Shown here piece after piece: positions 1-10,924 of a DNA stretch of 64,000 nt (the stretch's first letter is position 1; each line of letters starts with the position of its first letter). Below the pieces are notes generated by a model. That model did no database searches. It saw only the letters and a program-made list of their open reading frames with translations, and was not told where the DNA came from. The stretch spans positions 2,485,001 through 2,549,000 of the forward strand of contig PYIU01000005.1 of NCBI GenBank assembly GCA_003415625.1. Direction: 5' to 3'. The translations under genes were made by a program, and so were the position numbers. Origin of the DNA: Aquanectria penicillioides (taxonomy: Eukaryota > Ascomycota > Sordariomycetes > Hypocreales > Nectriaceae).

Positions 1-1
1 A

Positions 2-379
2 TGTTCAGACTTCTCTGCACTGATCGCTGCCGAATCCAAACCCCTCGACGTTGATGACGAGTCACAACTTTCTGAATTCAACCTGGCCAAATCAAGTATT
101 CAAAATGCTGAGGTTCCAGGCAGTCTCAAGGAGCAAATATCACAGCCTGGTTTCAAATCCAGTGATGCATACACACTGCATCAAAATCTAGTCATCGAAG
201 TCAAGGCCACCATGGGCGAATATCGCGCCGAACTGATGGCTATCGCGGATACTGAGCAGCGTGTCAAGGGCCGCAAGAAGGATTATGGGCCGGCGCTGCA
301 CAAATGGGTCACAAGATTGGCCGAGAAAGGGGTTTTGGAAGACGTTGTAAAAGCTGCAGGAGAGAAAACAGATCGGTAG
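2..379 (+). CDS. UCH37/UCHL5-type ubiquitin C-terminal hydrolase, C-terminal part (5' partial)
   Basis: The frame is open from base 2 to a TAG at 377-379, so only the last 125 residues are in the window and the catalytic UCH domain lies upstream. The visible part has an acidic linker, a helical segment around MGEYRAELMAIADTEQRVK, then KGRKKDYGPALHKWV followed by TRLAEKGVLEDVV. This matches the C-terminal ULD/KEKE tail of the UCH37 (UCHL5; S. pombe Uch2) family, in which a basic-DY-PF motif precedes an 'LAE+G L' helix. Family members are cysteine deubiquitinases that bind the proteasome through this tail. The identification rests on the tail alone. The ATG at base 1 is out of frame and is not a start. 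Confidence 0.6.
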   Translation, partial: CSDFSALIAAESKPLDVDDESQLSEFNLAKSSIQNAEVPGSLKEQISQPGFKSSDAYTLHQNLVIEVKATMGEYRAELMAIADTEQRVKGRKKDYGPALHKWVTRLAEKGVLEDVVKAAGEKTDR

Positions 380-792
380 GAGAGTTTTCCACCATTATGC
401 GCGATGCGATTAGTTCTGGGCAATGCCGCGTCAGGTCTCCCATTCCTCGGAACGATGATTTCAAGAAATGAGGAAATAATGTCAAAAATGGTATTATTGA
501 CGATTGAAGCTGAACAGATGAAGACAAAACATAGTCAAATCAAGCAGTTGTGTAGCAAATAGCATTCCCAGAGGCCACCGGGGTGGCCTTTTTCTTTTTA
601 TATCGCACCTTCGACAATCGTCTCACGCCGTGCCAAAGTTGAAACCTCGTCAATCCTCTCTGAACGCCAGCCATGTCCTTAGTGTCTACATGAGGTTCGC
701 TCTCATGATGTAGTCGAAAATACCCTATTTGTAAGAGATGAAGTAGGAAAAGAAGAAGAGGGAAAGAAAAGGAATAGGGAAATGACTGGCTT
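380..792. other. intergenic, convergent 3' ends
   Basis: About 410 bp between the stop of the UCH37-like gene and the stop of the F-box gene on the other strand. It must hold both 3' UTRs. I see A/T-rich stretches and a TTTTCTTTTT run near 589-599 but no coding or RNA signal. Confidence 0.6.
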
Positions 793-2819
793 TTAGTCAT
801 CGGGATACTGTTCCTTGATGTTCGACACGAAGCTGCATGACCCAGCATCGAACCTTTTAAAAAACTTGCCAGCCAGTGGGAATACACTCTCAGGGACCTC
901 TCCCGCATCTTCTATAAGCACAATATTGTCCTCGGCGACTACGTGCCGCTCTGGCCCTATGGTGCGGCTAGGTAATGTCAGTGATACGTAGTCTCTAGGG
1001 TAAGTGAAGGTGGCTCACAGGCATGTGTAGAAAGTTTGGTTCCGCGGACGCACCAGGCTGGGCAGGTCAGTGTCGCTGCTGTCTTCTAGCGTTTCGTCAA
1101 TGGACACGGTATGGGGCATGGGCAGCCGGCGCGTACCCTGGTCCGTCCAGCCATTGATAACTCCGATCCATCGATATCGCCTGTGTCGAAACACTTGCCC
1201 AATCTTGTAGGGCACGGGCTGCGGCCCTGCGAGATTTCTCCGGAAGACAGGAGGCGTAACATCATCTAGTCCTCGCACAAGGCCCAATACCTCTCTCGGA
1301 TCGTCCCAGCCTTGAGGACCATGGCGAGCAAATCTCTCCCGCAGGGGCGTGAACTGGTCGTACAATGGAACCAGGTATTTCTCGACAATCCACGCGTCCT
1401 CGTGCCAGCTTTTGGCAAACCGACGGAGGAACGGCTCCAGGCTCTCATCCCATGCGAATTGGTTGACAGGTGTCATCAGGAGCGCCGCCCATAAGGCAGA
1501 ATACAGGGCAGCGTCCAGGTTCATGGTGCCATTTCCACTTATCAGCTGTGTGAGTTCGGGGTCTGCGTGCTCCCGCGCCTCAAAAACTCTGGCTGAGGTG
1601 GCCCTGATGTTACGAGCTGTCCTCATGGCGACAGCAGCAGGTGGCACAGGAGCCAAGAAGGAATCTGTACTTGTTTGCCAGCCAAACTGTGTCAGCATAG
1701 CTTGGAGTGTGGTCAGAGGAATCTCATCATCGGAGCCGTAAGGATCTAGGTACATCATTTCACGAGTTGCGCCATCCTGCATAGCAGGGAGGCCATCCAA
1801 TGTCTTTCCCTGCTCCGCGAAAACGATGGCGTGAACATGTGTGGGAAACGAGCAACACTGGGCCTGCAGCCCCAACCTTTCTGCGATGCAGCAAAAGATG
1901 GCGCTGGAGATGATGGGGATAGATTCGTGGTCCTCATGGCGTAATGCTTGTCCGATGAGACAGTTCCGTAGATTTCGATAACTTCGATCCGGGTTTCGCA
2001 ATCCTGTTAGGTTGTTGGTCCGCAGCCACCGGGTAAGTGCCAGGGCTTTCTGCCTAGTTGCCATCTCATCCAACCCAGGATTCTCATTCCGAAATTCCAC
2101 GGCCTTTGCGTCAAGAAGGGAAGCAATCTAATAGGGATTGTCAATACTAGAAAACTGTGGCTTGGCAATCGACATACATCATCCAGGTCACCAGGTTGGT
2201 CGTGAAGCACAAACAAATCGAAAGCACCCAGTGTTCGCTCAAGACTGGAACTTGAAGAATGCTCCGGAGCCGCGATACTTGCAGTCTGGATCTGGTGCCA
2301 CTCCTCAACAGCGAGGCTCCTGTGGATACTGTCAAGGATGGAATTACTGTAATAGCTAGGAAAAGCAATCAGCTGCAGAAATAGCAGAGGAGTGGAAGCC
2401 ACTAATTACCGTCTCGCTAAAACATCTTCGACAGAATCATCTGCATGACACTGCTCCAAAAGAAAGTCTTTGGCATCGTACCCTAATTGGCAGATTTGCT
2501 CAAACCTCTTTAAACGACCAACCTTGGTCGCAAGGACATCGTTTAAGAGCTGAGATATTAGTGCATTTCGGCGCTTGCGGAGGAGGAAAAGCCTTTTCCA
2601 GTCGACTTCCGAGGCTCTCTGCTTCAGCCTACGAGGAAATTCATGTTCAGGGCTCCAGAATTTGAAAGTACTCCGGCAGTGATATCTCCAGAGCAGAGGC
2701 TCGTTGGCGAGATGATTTAGACGGTGCGACAGAAGCTGGAAACTAGAGAGGGCGTCTTCGGGAGACACATAATAAAGCAAGTGCCGGATTATTTCGTCTG
2801 GGACCTGATCCAACAACAT
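793..2819 (-). CDS. F-box protein with SirB1/transglutaminase-like and YccV (hemimethylated-DNA-binding-like) domains, FBXO21 type
   Basis: Four exons on the minus strand: 2819-2410, 2355-2178, 2127-1019, 967-793, giving 623 residues. Introns of 54, 50 and 51 bp have GTAATT, GTATGT and GTGAGC donors and TAG acceptors, and all phases agree. The ATG sits in a GCCACCATG context. Residues about 3-50 (VPDEIIRHLLYYVSPEDAL) are an F-box. About 197-400 resemble the SirB1/transglutaminase-like domain (RNLRNCLIGQAL, ISSAIFCCIAERLG, CCSFPTHVHAIV). About 500-600 are the YccV-like domain (YKIGQVFRHRRYRWIGVI, then RHVVAEDNIVLI). This domain order is that of FBXO21, a substrate adaptor of SCF ubiquitin ligases. 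Substrate specificity is not visible. The frame stays open upstream of the ATG for some 35 codons, so a longer N-terminus cannot be excluded. Confidence 0.85.
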
Positions 2820-3503
2820 GGTGGCGCTCTCACAGCGATTTCGGACAAGATGACGGGCGGTCAGCGTATGGAGTATCGCGGAGGTCCAACCCTTGTATGT
2901 AGGTATGAAAACCGCACACTCTGTTAGTGCAGGCGAGACGAGGGAACGGGAAGATTTTAACGGTCAAAAGAAATATCGACTGTCGATCAACCGAACGAAT
3001 ATGTCATCGTCCTCCCTGGCCTCGCCTTCTCAACTCAGTTGGGGAAATGCTTCATCGACTTGTGCGTCCTTGATGGGATTTATTGTTAGTCAGGCCATTA
3101 GCGGGGTGACGCAATAAGGGGGTTTTTTGCTGACTCATCTGCGGCCATCCGATGTTTATTGGCCCAAAAAATAAGTCGACAATTGGTTCAAAGTTGTTGC
3201 CTCTAAGCCCAAAAAGGATAGAAAGTAAACAAAACGCGCCTGGCGTACCAACTTACACCACACGCGGTCAATCCACCAATTCCGCCTCTGCGTACCCACG
3301 TATCACGCCTTATCGTTTATTGATCTTGACTTACAACAATTTCCCCCCAGTCCAAAGACCCCGAGACCTCTCAACTACACGCGACAGCACCTCTGCCCGG
3401 ACCTATCTCTTACCGCAAACCCTGCCTCTGTCATTATATCATGCAGCGCCAGCCCGACTATCGAAGTTGTTAGATCTAATCCCGTCCACCGACGCCCGCC
3501 AAC
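2820..3503. promoter_or_regulatory. divergent intergenic region
   Basis: About 680 bp between two divergently transcribed genes, so it should contain both promoters and 5' UTRs. Pyrimidine-rich stretches (for example 3340-3440) precede the start at 3504, as is common in fungal promoters. I see no clear TATA box or further gene. Confidence 0.5.
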
Positions 3504-6500
3504 ATGGTCCAGCCCGACTTTGGCGGCGCGCTCGACACCCCGCGAACAAACATTGGGGATGCCACATACCTCAGTCGACAGCCCGACTTTGCCGACATCT
3601 CCCAAGAGGCGTCGTTCCAGTCACCGCCCAAGGAGGGCAACTTCATTCAGCAGCTTCGCAATGGCGGCCGCTCCAACGGCATCAACTTGCGCACCCCGCG
3701 TCAGAGGGGACCACTCGCCGACCGCCGAAATCTCCCTCCCAGCGTCGGAGGCGCCGAGTTTACACCTCTATTGAAGTCCGCGACAAGAAACAGCGTGAGG
3801 CGCTTTGGAAAAGAAAATGGCACCGCCATGCCCAACACGCCCACGTTGGATAGGATAGACGAGGGTGATGTGACCTCGATCCCGCGTATGGACACGTCCA
3901 TCTACACCGGCTCGCGCAACCAATCGTACCTCGACAACACCTTGCCCCAGGTCGACGCCAGTAGCGCTGCTTCGACTCCAATTGCACTACCGCCGCGGAG
4001 GGGCGGAGATAAAGGTCCCCTCCAGGATGGAAACCAGCTCTCGCTGCGAGAGCAAGAGAATGTGATCGACAAGATTGAGAAGGAGAACTTTGGTCTAAAG
4101 CTCAAGATTCATTTTCTCGAGGAGGCGCTCCGAAAGGCTGGACCTGGATTTAGCGAAGCTGCTCTTAAAGAGAACACGGAGCTCAAGGTAGACAAAGTCA
4201 CAATGCAGAGAGAGCTCCATCGTTACAAAAAACACCTCACTACTGCCGAGAAGGATCTCGAAAGCTACCGCCAGCAGATGCTGGAGCTCCAGGAGAAGGC
4301 CAAGCGGAAATACGCGAACGAAAATCAACGTGCTGAAATGGAGAAGCTGCAACGGTTGCTGGAGGATCGAGAGGCCGATATCGAAGACCTACAGCGTCAA
4401 TTCGAACAGGAGCAGAAGGACAACGATCAGGTTGAAAAGCTCCGTGACGATATCGGGGACTTAGAAGCCGATCTTCGAGACAAAGACCGAATTATCACTG
4501 ATCACGAGGATGCGCTAGAAGACTTGAAAGACAAGCTGGAGGAGGCGGAGGAAAAAGCCAAAGATTCTCAGCGGAAAATGGTCGAACTTGAACAAAAGGC
4601 CCAGAACAGTGAAGAACTAGAAGAGGCGAAGGATACTATTCAAGATCTGGAGCACAATATTCGACGCTTGGAAGATGAGATTGAAGACATGAGGACGAAA
4701 ATGGAGAATGCTGAGACCAAGATGGGAGAGGCTGTGGCCCAAAAAGATCGAGCAGAAAACGATCTCGAAGAGCTCCAGGAGGAGATGGCCAACAAATCCG
4801 TCGTTACCAAGGGCCTCTCTCGCCAAATCGAAGAGAAGGTCGTTCGGCTTCAAGAAGAGCTTGACAAATCTGGCGAAGAGTACGCTACCTTGGAGAAGGA
4901 ATTCGCTGACGTGAACCGAGAGAACGAAAATCTCCAATCTATGGTCAGGGACCTGGAACTGAATCAAGACAAGTTCAACCGAGAGCGGCGTTCTATCCAA
5001 TCCAGAGTAGAGGAGTTGGAAGATGAGTTGCAGGCTCGATCCGATGACAAGAACTTGCTCCAGTCGCGACACGAATCCCTTACTAGTGAGTCGGCTTCCC
5101 TCCAGAGGGAAGTGACAAAGCTAGAGAAGGAGGTCGATGATCTAGAGCAAAGCCTTGCTGAGGAACGAGAACATGCTCTCGAAATTGAGAAAGACCTTCG
5201 AAACCAGTACCAGGGCGAAATCGACAGGCTCAACGACGAAGTTTCCGACCTCCAAGCAGAAATTCGGGAAAAGGACAATCTCTACGATAACGATAGTGAG
5301 AAGTGGGAGACTGAGAAGCAAAATCTCGAGTCGGAGCGAGACCGTGCCGAGGAGAAAGCAGCCGGTCTGCAAAGGACCATTGACCGGCTACGAGAAGCCG
5401 AGGGCACACTCTCCGACAAGGAATCGAAGCTACAGGCGGCTGTTCAGAGCGAAGCAGAGCGACACAGGAGCGAAGAAGGCGTCTTGGCAAGGCAGATTGA
5501 GGATCTGCAGGACGCCCTCGAGACTCGACAGACTCTCCTGACAAACCTGCGGAACGAGCTGTCGACCGTTCGAGACGAGCTGCGGCAGACACAAATCGAC
5601 TACCAGTCGCAACTCAACAAGGTTACAGCACTGGAAGATGAAGTGGATATTTTGCAATCTTCTCTTGACAAGGAGCAAGGCTCTGGTCGTCAAAATTTGG
5701 ACGCTGGACGAAGAGAGCTCGAGGCAGAACGCCGACAGCTCCAAGCCTCCAAACGAGAATGCGATGGTCTCAGAGAGCAGCTCAAGATCCTACGGCAACA
5801 GGCCGAATCAGCCCAAGCTGCCAATGTTGCCTCAGAGCAAGGTGCCAAGCAATCCACAGAGTCTGTGACGCGTCTCAAGTGGCAGCTCTCTGACACAAAC
5901 GCCCAGCTAGAGAGGGCTGCCAAGGAAAAGCAGTCGCTACAAGACCAACTGACAAGAAACAACCTTGAACTTCAATCCGTTTCATCCTCGCTAGCTGAAG
6001 CCAAGGCGGAGCGGGATGAGCTCGAGGCCGAGCTAAGACGAACCAAGCTATACGACAACGAGACACTCCGCGTTGACCAGGAACGCCTCGACTTGCGTAC
6101 GGCCAAGCTGAAGCTTGACAACGAAGTCCGCCGGTTAAAGGATGAGAATCAAGCATTGATGGATCAGCGCGAGGCCATTGAGAAGACACTCGAGGAGGAG
6201 ATTGAGAAGGCTGCCGAAGAGGAGGAGCGGCTCGGTCAGGAAATTATCCAACTTCAGGCCAAGCTGCGGCAGTCATCGTCAACAGAGACGCATGATTTAG
6301 CCGCTGCTCGACGAACTATCCGCGAGCTCGAGCGCCGGGTCGAGGACTTTGAGAACCAGCTCACTACACGCCAGTTCTTGGGAAACACTGATGGCAACAG
6401 CGAGCTGTCTTTGATTCGCAAGGACCTCTCGACTGCGCGCCAGAAAGAGCTCGACTTCCTCCAGCGAGAGTCGGCCAACAGGGACATTGTCAAGACTCTC

Positions 6501-7717
6501 AAGCGACAAGTTGCGGACCTCGAGCGCCAGGTGCACGAGTCCGAGGTGTCCCGGCTGATAGTCTCACCCAAGTCCTCGGCCAGCGACTCGGGACGCAAAT
6601 CGGAGGCGGCAGAGCTACGGCACCAGCTTTTAAGCACCCAACAGTCTATCCACGAGCTTCGATCCAAGAACCGGGATGCAGAGCGCAAGGCCATGCAAGC
6701 GTCCCAGGATTTCCAGCGACAACTCAACGTCCTCGAGGACCAGAAAGTGGTGCTTGAAGAAGTCCTGGACGAGGCCCGTCAGCAAGCTGAAGAGACGGCC
6801 ATGCAGCACGAGCGTCTTGTCAAGCGGATGAAGCACAAGCTGGAAAAGGTGGAGCGCGAGCGTGATGCCGCAACCGATGCCGTAGTCAGCGCCGCCGCCC
6901 AGCAGACAAGCACAAGCAAACAGGACCGACACCTACGCAAGAGCCGCGCCGAGATGGAGAACCTCGAGCACGACGTCCGCCAGCAGCAGGAGCTCATCGA
7001 CTCTCTCGCCGCGTCCGAAGCATCGCTACGGCGAAAGCTCGAGCGCGCCCGCAGCGAGCGTGCCGCTTTCCGCCTCAGCGCCGAGAAGCTCCAGAAGGAC
7101 CTTGAGCGGGCCAAGGCCATCGCCGCCAAGGAAGCCCAATCGTCGACGTCATCGTCACAGCGCCAGGCCCTCGCCTCGCTCGAGACGGCGGATCAGGCGC
7201 TTGAGACGGTTGTCCGCGCGGCCGAAAGCGCAGACGAACGCCACAAGAAGGAGCTCCGCGGTATGGTGATGCAGATGGAGTGGATGCAGGCCCGATGGCA
7301 GCGTGAGGCTTCGCTCCGCGCCGACGCCGCATACGCGAAGAAGTTCCTCCAGCTGCAGCTCGACGTCGCCAACGCCTGGTATGTCACCTTTCCCCCGTCC
7401 CACCACGATGATTTGATGCTAACCTCTACCTCAGCAACAAGGCACAGCTCCGCGAGCTCGAGGACATCCGCACCAACCTCCTCGGCAACCGCAAGCCCCT
7501 TTCCCTCGCCAGCAAGAAGACTGCCTCCTCCGACGCCACAGGTCGCCCCAAGCTCAAGACGTTCCTTGTCATGGCTCGCTTCATCGCCCGGATGCGTATC
7601 TCGGCCCGCGACTGGGCCAAGCAGGAGAAGGTCCGTCAGCGCATCGTCGTGGCCACCGAGGAGCAGCGCAAGGTCAAGCGGTCGCGCCAGCTCAAAGTCG
7701 TGCGAGCCGAAGCTTAA
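3504..7717 (+). CDS. Pcp1/PcpA-type spindle pole body coiled-coil protein (CM1 + PACT)
   Basis: Two exons, 3504-7378 and 7435-7717, encode 1385 residues. The 56-bp intron (GTATGT donor, CTCAG acceptor) falls inside the last conserved domain, and reading through it would wrongly extend the frame. The first 180 residues are Ser/Pro-rich and low in structure. About 183-245 form a CM1 motif (ENVIDKIEKENFGLKLKIHF then LEEAL), which in centrosomin, Pcp1 and Mto1 recruits and activates the gamma-tubulin ring complex. About 250-1280 are nearly continuous heptad coiled coil rich in E, K, Q, L and R. The C-terminus, around 1280-1370 (FLQLQLDVANACNKAQLREL; later FLVMARFIARMRISARDW), is a PACT domain, the calmodulin-binding centrosome/SPB targeting module. 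CM1 plus PACT in one protein points to Pcp1/PcpA rather than ApsB/Mto1. Expected role: anchoring gamma-tubulin complexes at the spindle pole body. Confidence 0.88.
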
Positions 7718-8600
7718 ACCCGGGGGCTCGGGTAGCTTCGTGGGCGTTTGTTTGGCTTGAGGAGTTCCTTTTTTTTTTTTTCTTTTTTCCCTCTTTTTTT
7801 TGGTTTTGGCAGAGAGGAACGAACAATGGACAAGCATACATATATCACTTGTTTACATGGCCCTGGGGATATCGGCCAGTTCAAAGATTCTGTTGTCTAG
7901 GTATTGTGTACAACAACAAAAAGAGAAATCTCCTCGGTTGGTTGAAACGCCGTCTATCGAAAGTAAGTAGGTAGGTAGGCGAGCAGGCAGGCAAGCAAAA
8001 AGGCACGCCATGATGATGGATATCCGTTTGGTTACAGGTCACACCAGGACAAAGGGAGCATGAGGATACCGAGGCGTTACGGCATCAGCAAGCAGAAAGC
8101 GCATTCACGAAAGTTTGTATGGCATATTGGATTTTGCTCTTCTTGTTTTTATGAGTGTTTTTTTTTTATTCTTTTCCTTATGGGAGTAAAGAACCAAACT
8201 TGATATCTTCACTCGCGCTGAACTCGATGATGAGCTTGAGCGCATAAAGCACATGCACAACGAGTGTAAACCACCATCCAACCCAATCCAAGTGAGGAGA
8301 GGCACATCGTTAATTGGCCCCCCAATCATAATAACCCAAAGCCATGCAACCTGAAGAAACCCAACCAACCGGCAGATGACCTCCCGTTCGTAATACCCAC
8401 ATAAAACCAACCGTCGTATTGAATTTTTTCCCATCCCTCCCTAGCCTATGCCACATACCTTCAGGGCTTGTTTGCCCTCCAAATAGATATTCCAATTCAT
8501 GACATCACAAGGGAAGACGAACAGCCGACAAGAGGGAAGGGGCTCGAGATATTTAACGTTTCCATGTACAAGGCAAACAAACGCCCCAGGGGTATCTACA
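7718..8600. other. intergenic, convergent 3' ends
   Basis: About 880 bp between two convergent genes. It contains T-runs just after the SPB gene stop (7769-7800) and a GTAGGTAGGTAGG tract at 7967-7979. No coding sequence is supported; both 3' UTRs should end here. Confidence 0.5.
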
Positions 8601-10568
8601 TTACATTACGAACAGGAGGTCCGTGTCTTCAAGAGAATCAGTTAGTTTCGATTTAATCAATATGAAAGTATTTATAACAAGAAGCTTACTGAGGGGGTGG
8701 CTGCAGGACAGCTGCGGCTTCTGGGTGTACTTGGTGGCGAGCTCATCACGGATGCTGTTGAGAAGCTGGACGTAGCTCTGCTGGGGGTTCTTCTTTAGGG
8801 CGCTGACGAAAGCCCAAGACATGGCACCAGTGGCCTGTGAAGCGATGGTCGCATCGGCACTATAAAGCTCGTTAGCAGCTGTTGTTGCGCTAGGCATAGA
8901 CAGAGAAGAAAGTGTCTGGTAAAGGAGATGCAGGGAAGGGGGAGATGCCCTCTGTCAGTGGGTGGCTTGAGCCATCTGTTCGACATATTGGTCCAACGCA
9001 ACCCGTCGCCTCAGATGACAAGACCCAGCCGTAAAGCAGGCTGTTCTTGACACCTGAGGCGTGTCTGACAGAAATAGGGTCTTTTTGTCTAATTACATGA
9101 GCCTTCCTCCTTCTTCTAGCTCCTCGAGAAGATTCAATGCCAAAATCATGTCTGATATCAAGCCCAAAAACACCCAGCGCCAACGCTCGCCAAGATGATG
9201 CAAACAATAAAAGGAAAGTGTAAGGGAAAGGATAAAGGACAGGATGACGAATAACAAAAAAGGAAATCAAAAACTGGTGTTTCAAGCCAGAATCATAGAA
9301 CCAATGGAGTAGTTATGGGGTATTTGGGGAAATGGGGGCACCCACGAAGTCTGATCATCTTTGCTGCCAGACCACATGACAACATCAGCAGGAGATGTCT
9401 TGGTGGCGATGGCGCGGTTGCGAGCCTCGTCGCCGTTGGCAGCCTTCTTGATGAAGCCGAAAATATTGCTAGCAACACCACCGAGGTCGCCCTGGCTGTA
9501 AGAGGAGATGACACCCAGCAAGCCTTGGCCGGCTTCCTTGGCCAGGTTGGGCTCCTTAAGGATACCTTGGGTCGAATAGATGTATGGCAGGTCGAGAGCG
9601 GTACCAGAATGGCACGAGTCGAAGATGGCAGTCAGGCGAACCCCAGCCTGGAGGGGACGGACCATGATACGATGCATCTCGTCGTCGGTAATGTGTCCAG
9701 TCTGTCGGAAGTCGACGGGGTAGATGACCTCGTCATAGCCATCTTCCTCATCTCCGTCTAGATCCTTGGTCTGTCCGCCGTGACCTATGTTTGTTAGCAA
9801 CAAGGAAAATCTGTGCAAGGTCGAGAGCGCTCGAACCTGAGTAATGGAAGAATAACGAGTCATTGGGACGGGCGTCTTTCACAAGCCAGTGCATCGCTCG
9901 CAGGATGTTCTGCTTAGTGGGCTGGCTCATAGGGTTCTGCTGGTCGTCCGTGAGAATGACCATGTCCTCGCGCTTGTAACCGAAGTGTTCGGCGAGATAT
10001 GCCGTCATGTTGCGGACATCATTGATGCAGCCACGGAGCTGGCCGCGCTGGCCAAAGTAGTTAATACCAATTAGCAGGGCTTTTCTCCTGCCGCTGCAAT
10101 TCGAATATCGGAAGGCATAGTTTGAGGGCGCACCGTGGCCGAAAGCCTGGGGAGCTGTGGGGGGAGGGGGAGGCCCTGATCAAAGTTTAGCTACTGCATC
10201 ATCACAGGGACCAATCCGAGTGCATTGGGCTTGGTAACTTTGGGGAGGCTGCGCATACCGCTGGGCCGTGTCTGATAGTTAGGCTGGGGAGCCGAGTAGT
10301 GGCCATATTGCTGAGGCGGCGCTTGCTGCAGATGTAATGTCAGCTTCGGATTCGGGTTGGGATCTGACAGGCAACAGTGGTGAGGGGAAGTAATGCGGGA
10401 ATGGCGGTATTATAAGGCGTGCAGGAGCGCAGAAAGCGCATTTTTGGAGGGCAAGTAGAGGGAAAAGATCGTCGGAAAGGTGAGGACAAGGCGAAGATGG
10501 TGTTGGGGAAATGCGCACCTGATTGTAGCCGTATTGTTGCGGGGGAGATTGCTGGTAGCCGTAGCCGG

Positions 10569-10605
<37 letters not shown>

Positions 10606-10924
10606 GTGATAACCGTGTTGTTGAGGAGGGTGAGCGGCATAGGTCGGCTGCTGAGGACTACAGAGCGGCGGAGCATCGAATGTCAGTAAGAGCAAATTTT
10701 CGGGAATAGAAGCGAGACAATGGGGTTCAGACACGGGGATCGAAAGATGGGGATTTTGACGAGGGGCATCGACAATAGAGGGATCCGAGGGCATGGGCAA
10801 GAGGGTGAGGATGGAGAAGGATCTGGAGATGCTGATGGGGGTCGCACGGGTAATAGTTGCCCTGGTATTGTTGCTGCGGCGGAGCGCCGTAGCGGCCAGA
10901 GTTATAGCCTGGGAATCCCGACAT
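8601..10924 (-). CDS. metacaspase (type I, Mca1/CasA-like)
   Basis: Seven exons on the minus strand: 10924-10848, 10657-10519, 10325-10259, 10175-9837, 9784-9346, 8859-8690, 8626-8601, giving 418 residues. The N-terminal prodomain (about 125 residues) is rich in Q, P, Y and G and includes a run of about 12 Gln encoded by a CTG/CAG microsatellite. The p20-like caspase domain follows, beginning [20 protein letters not shown]. Catalytic His209 lies in HYSGHGG, split by the intron at 9785-9836, and Cys265 lies in IFDSCHSG. The C-terminal part contains [16 protein letters not shown]. Metacaspases are Ca2+-dependent Arg/Lys-specific cysteine proteases linked to stress, proteostasis and programmed cell death. 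One donor (GTTCGA) is weak and one intron (8860-9345) is 486 bp, far longer than the others (52-193 bp). Confidence 0.92.
10567..10606. repeat. CTG/CAG microsatellite encoding polyGln
   Basis: A near-perfect (CTG)n tract on the plus strand that reads CAG on the minus strand inside metacaspase exon 2, encoding about 12 consecutive Gln. Length variation between strains is likely for such a tract (inference). Confidence 0.9.
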
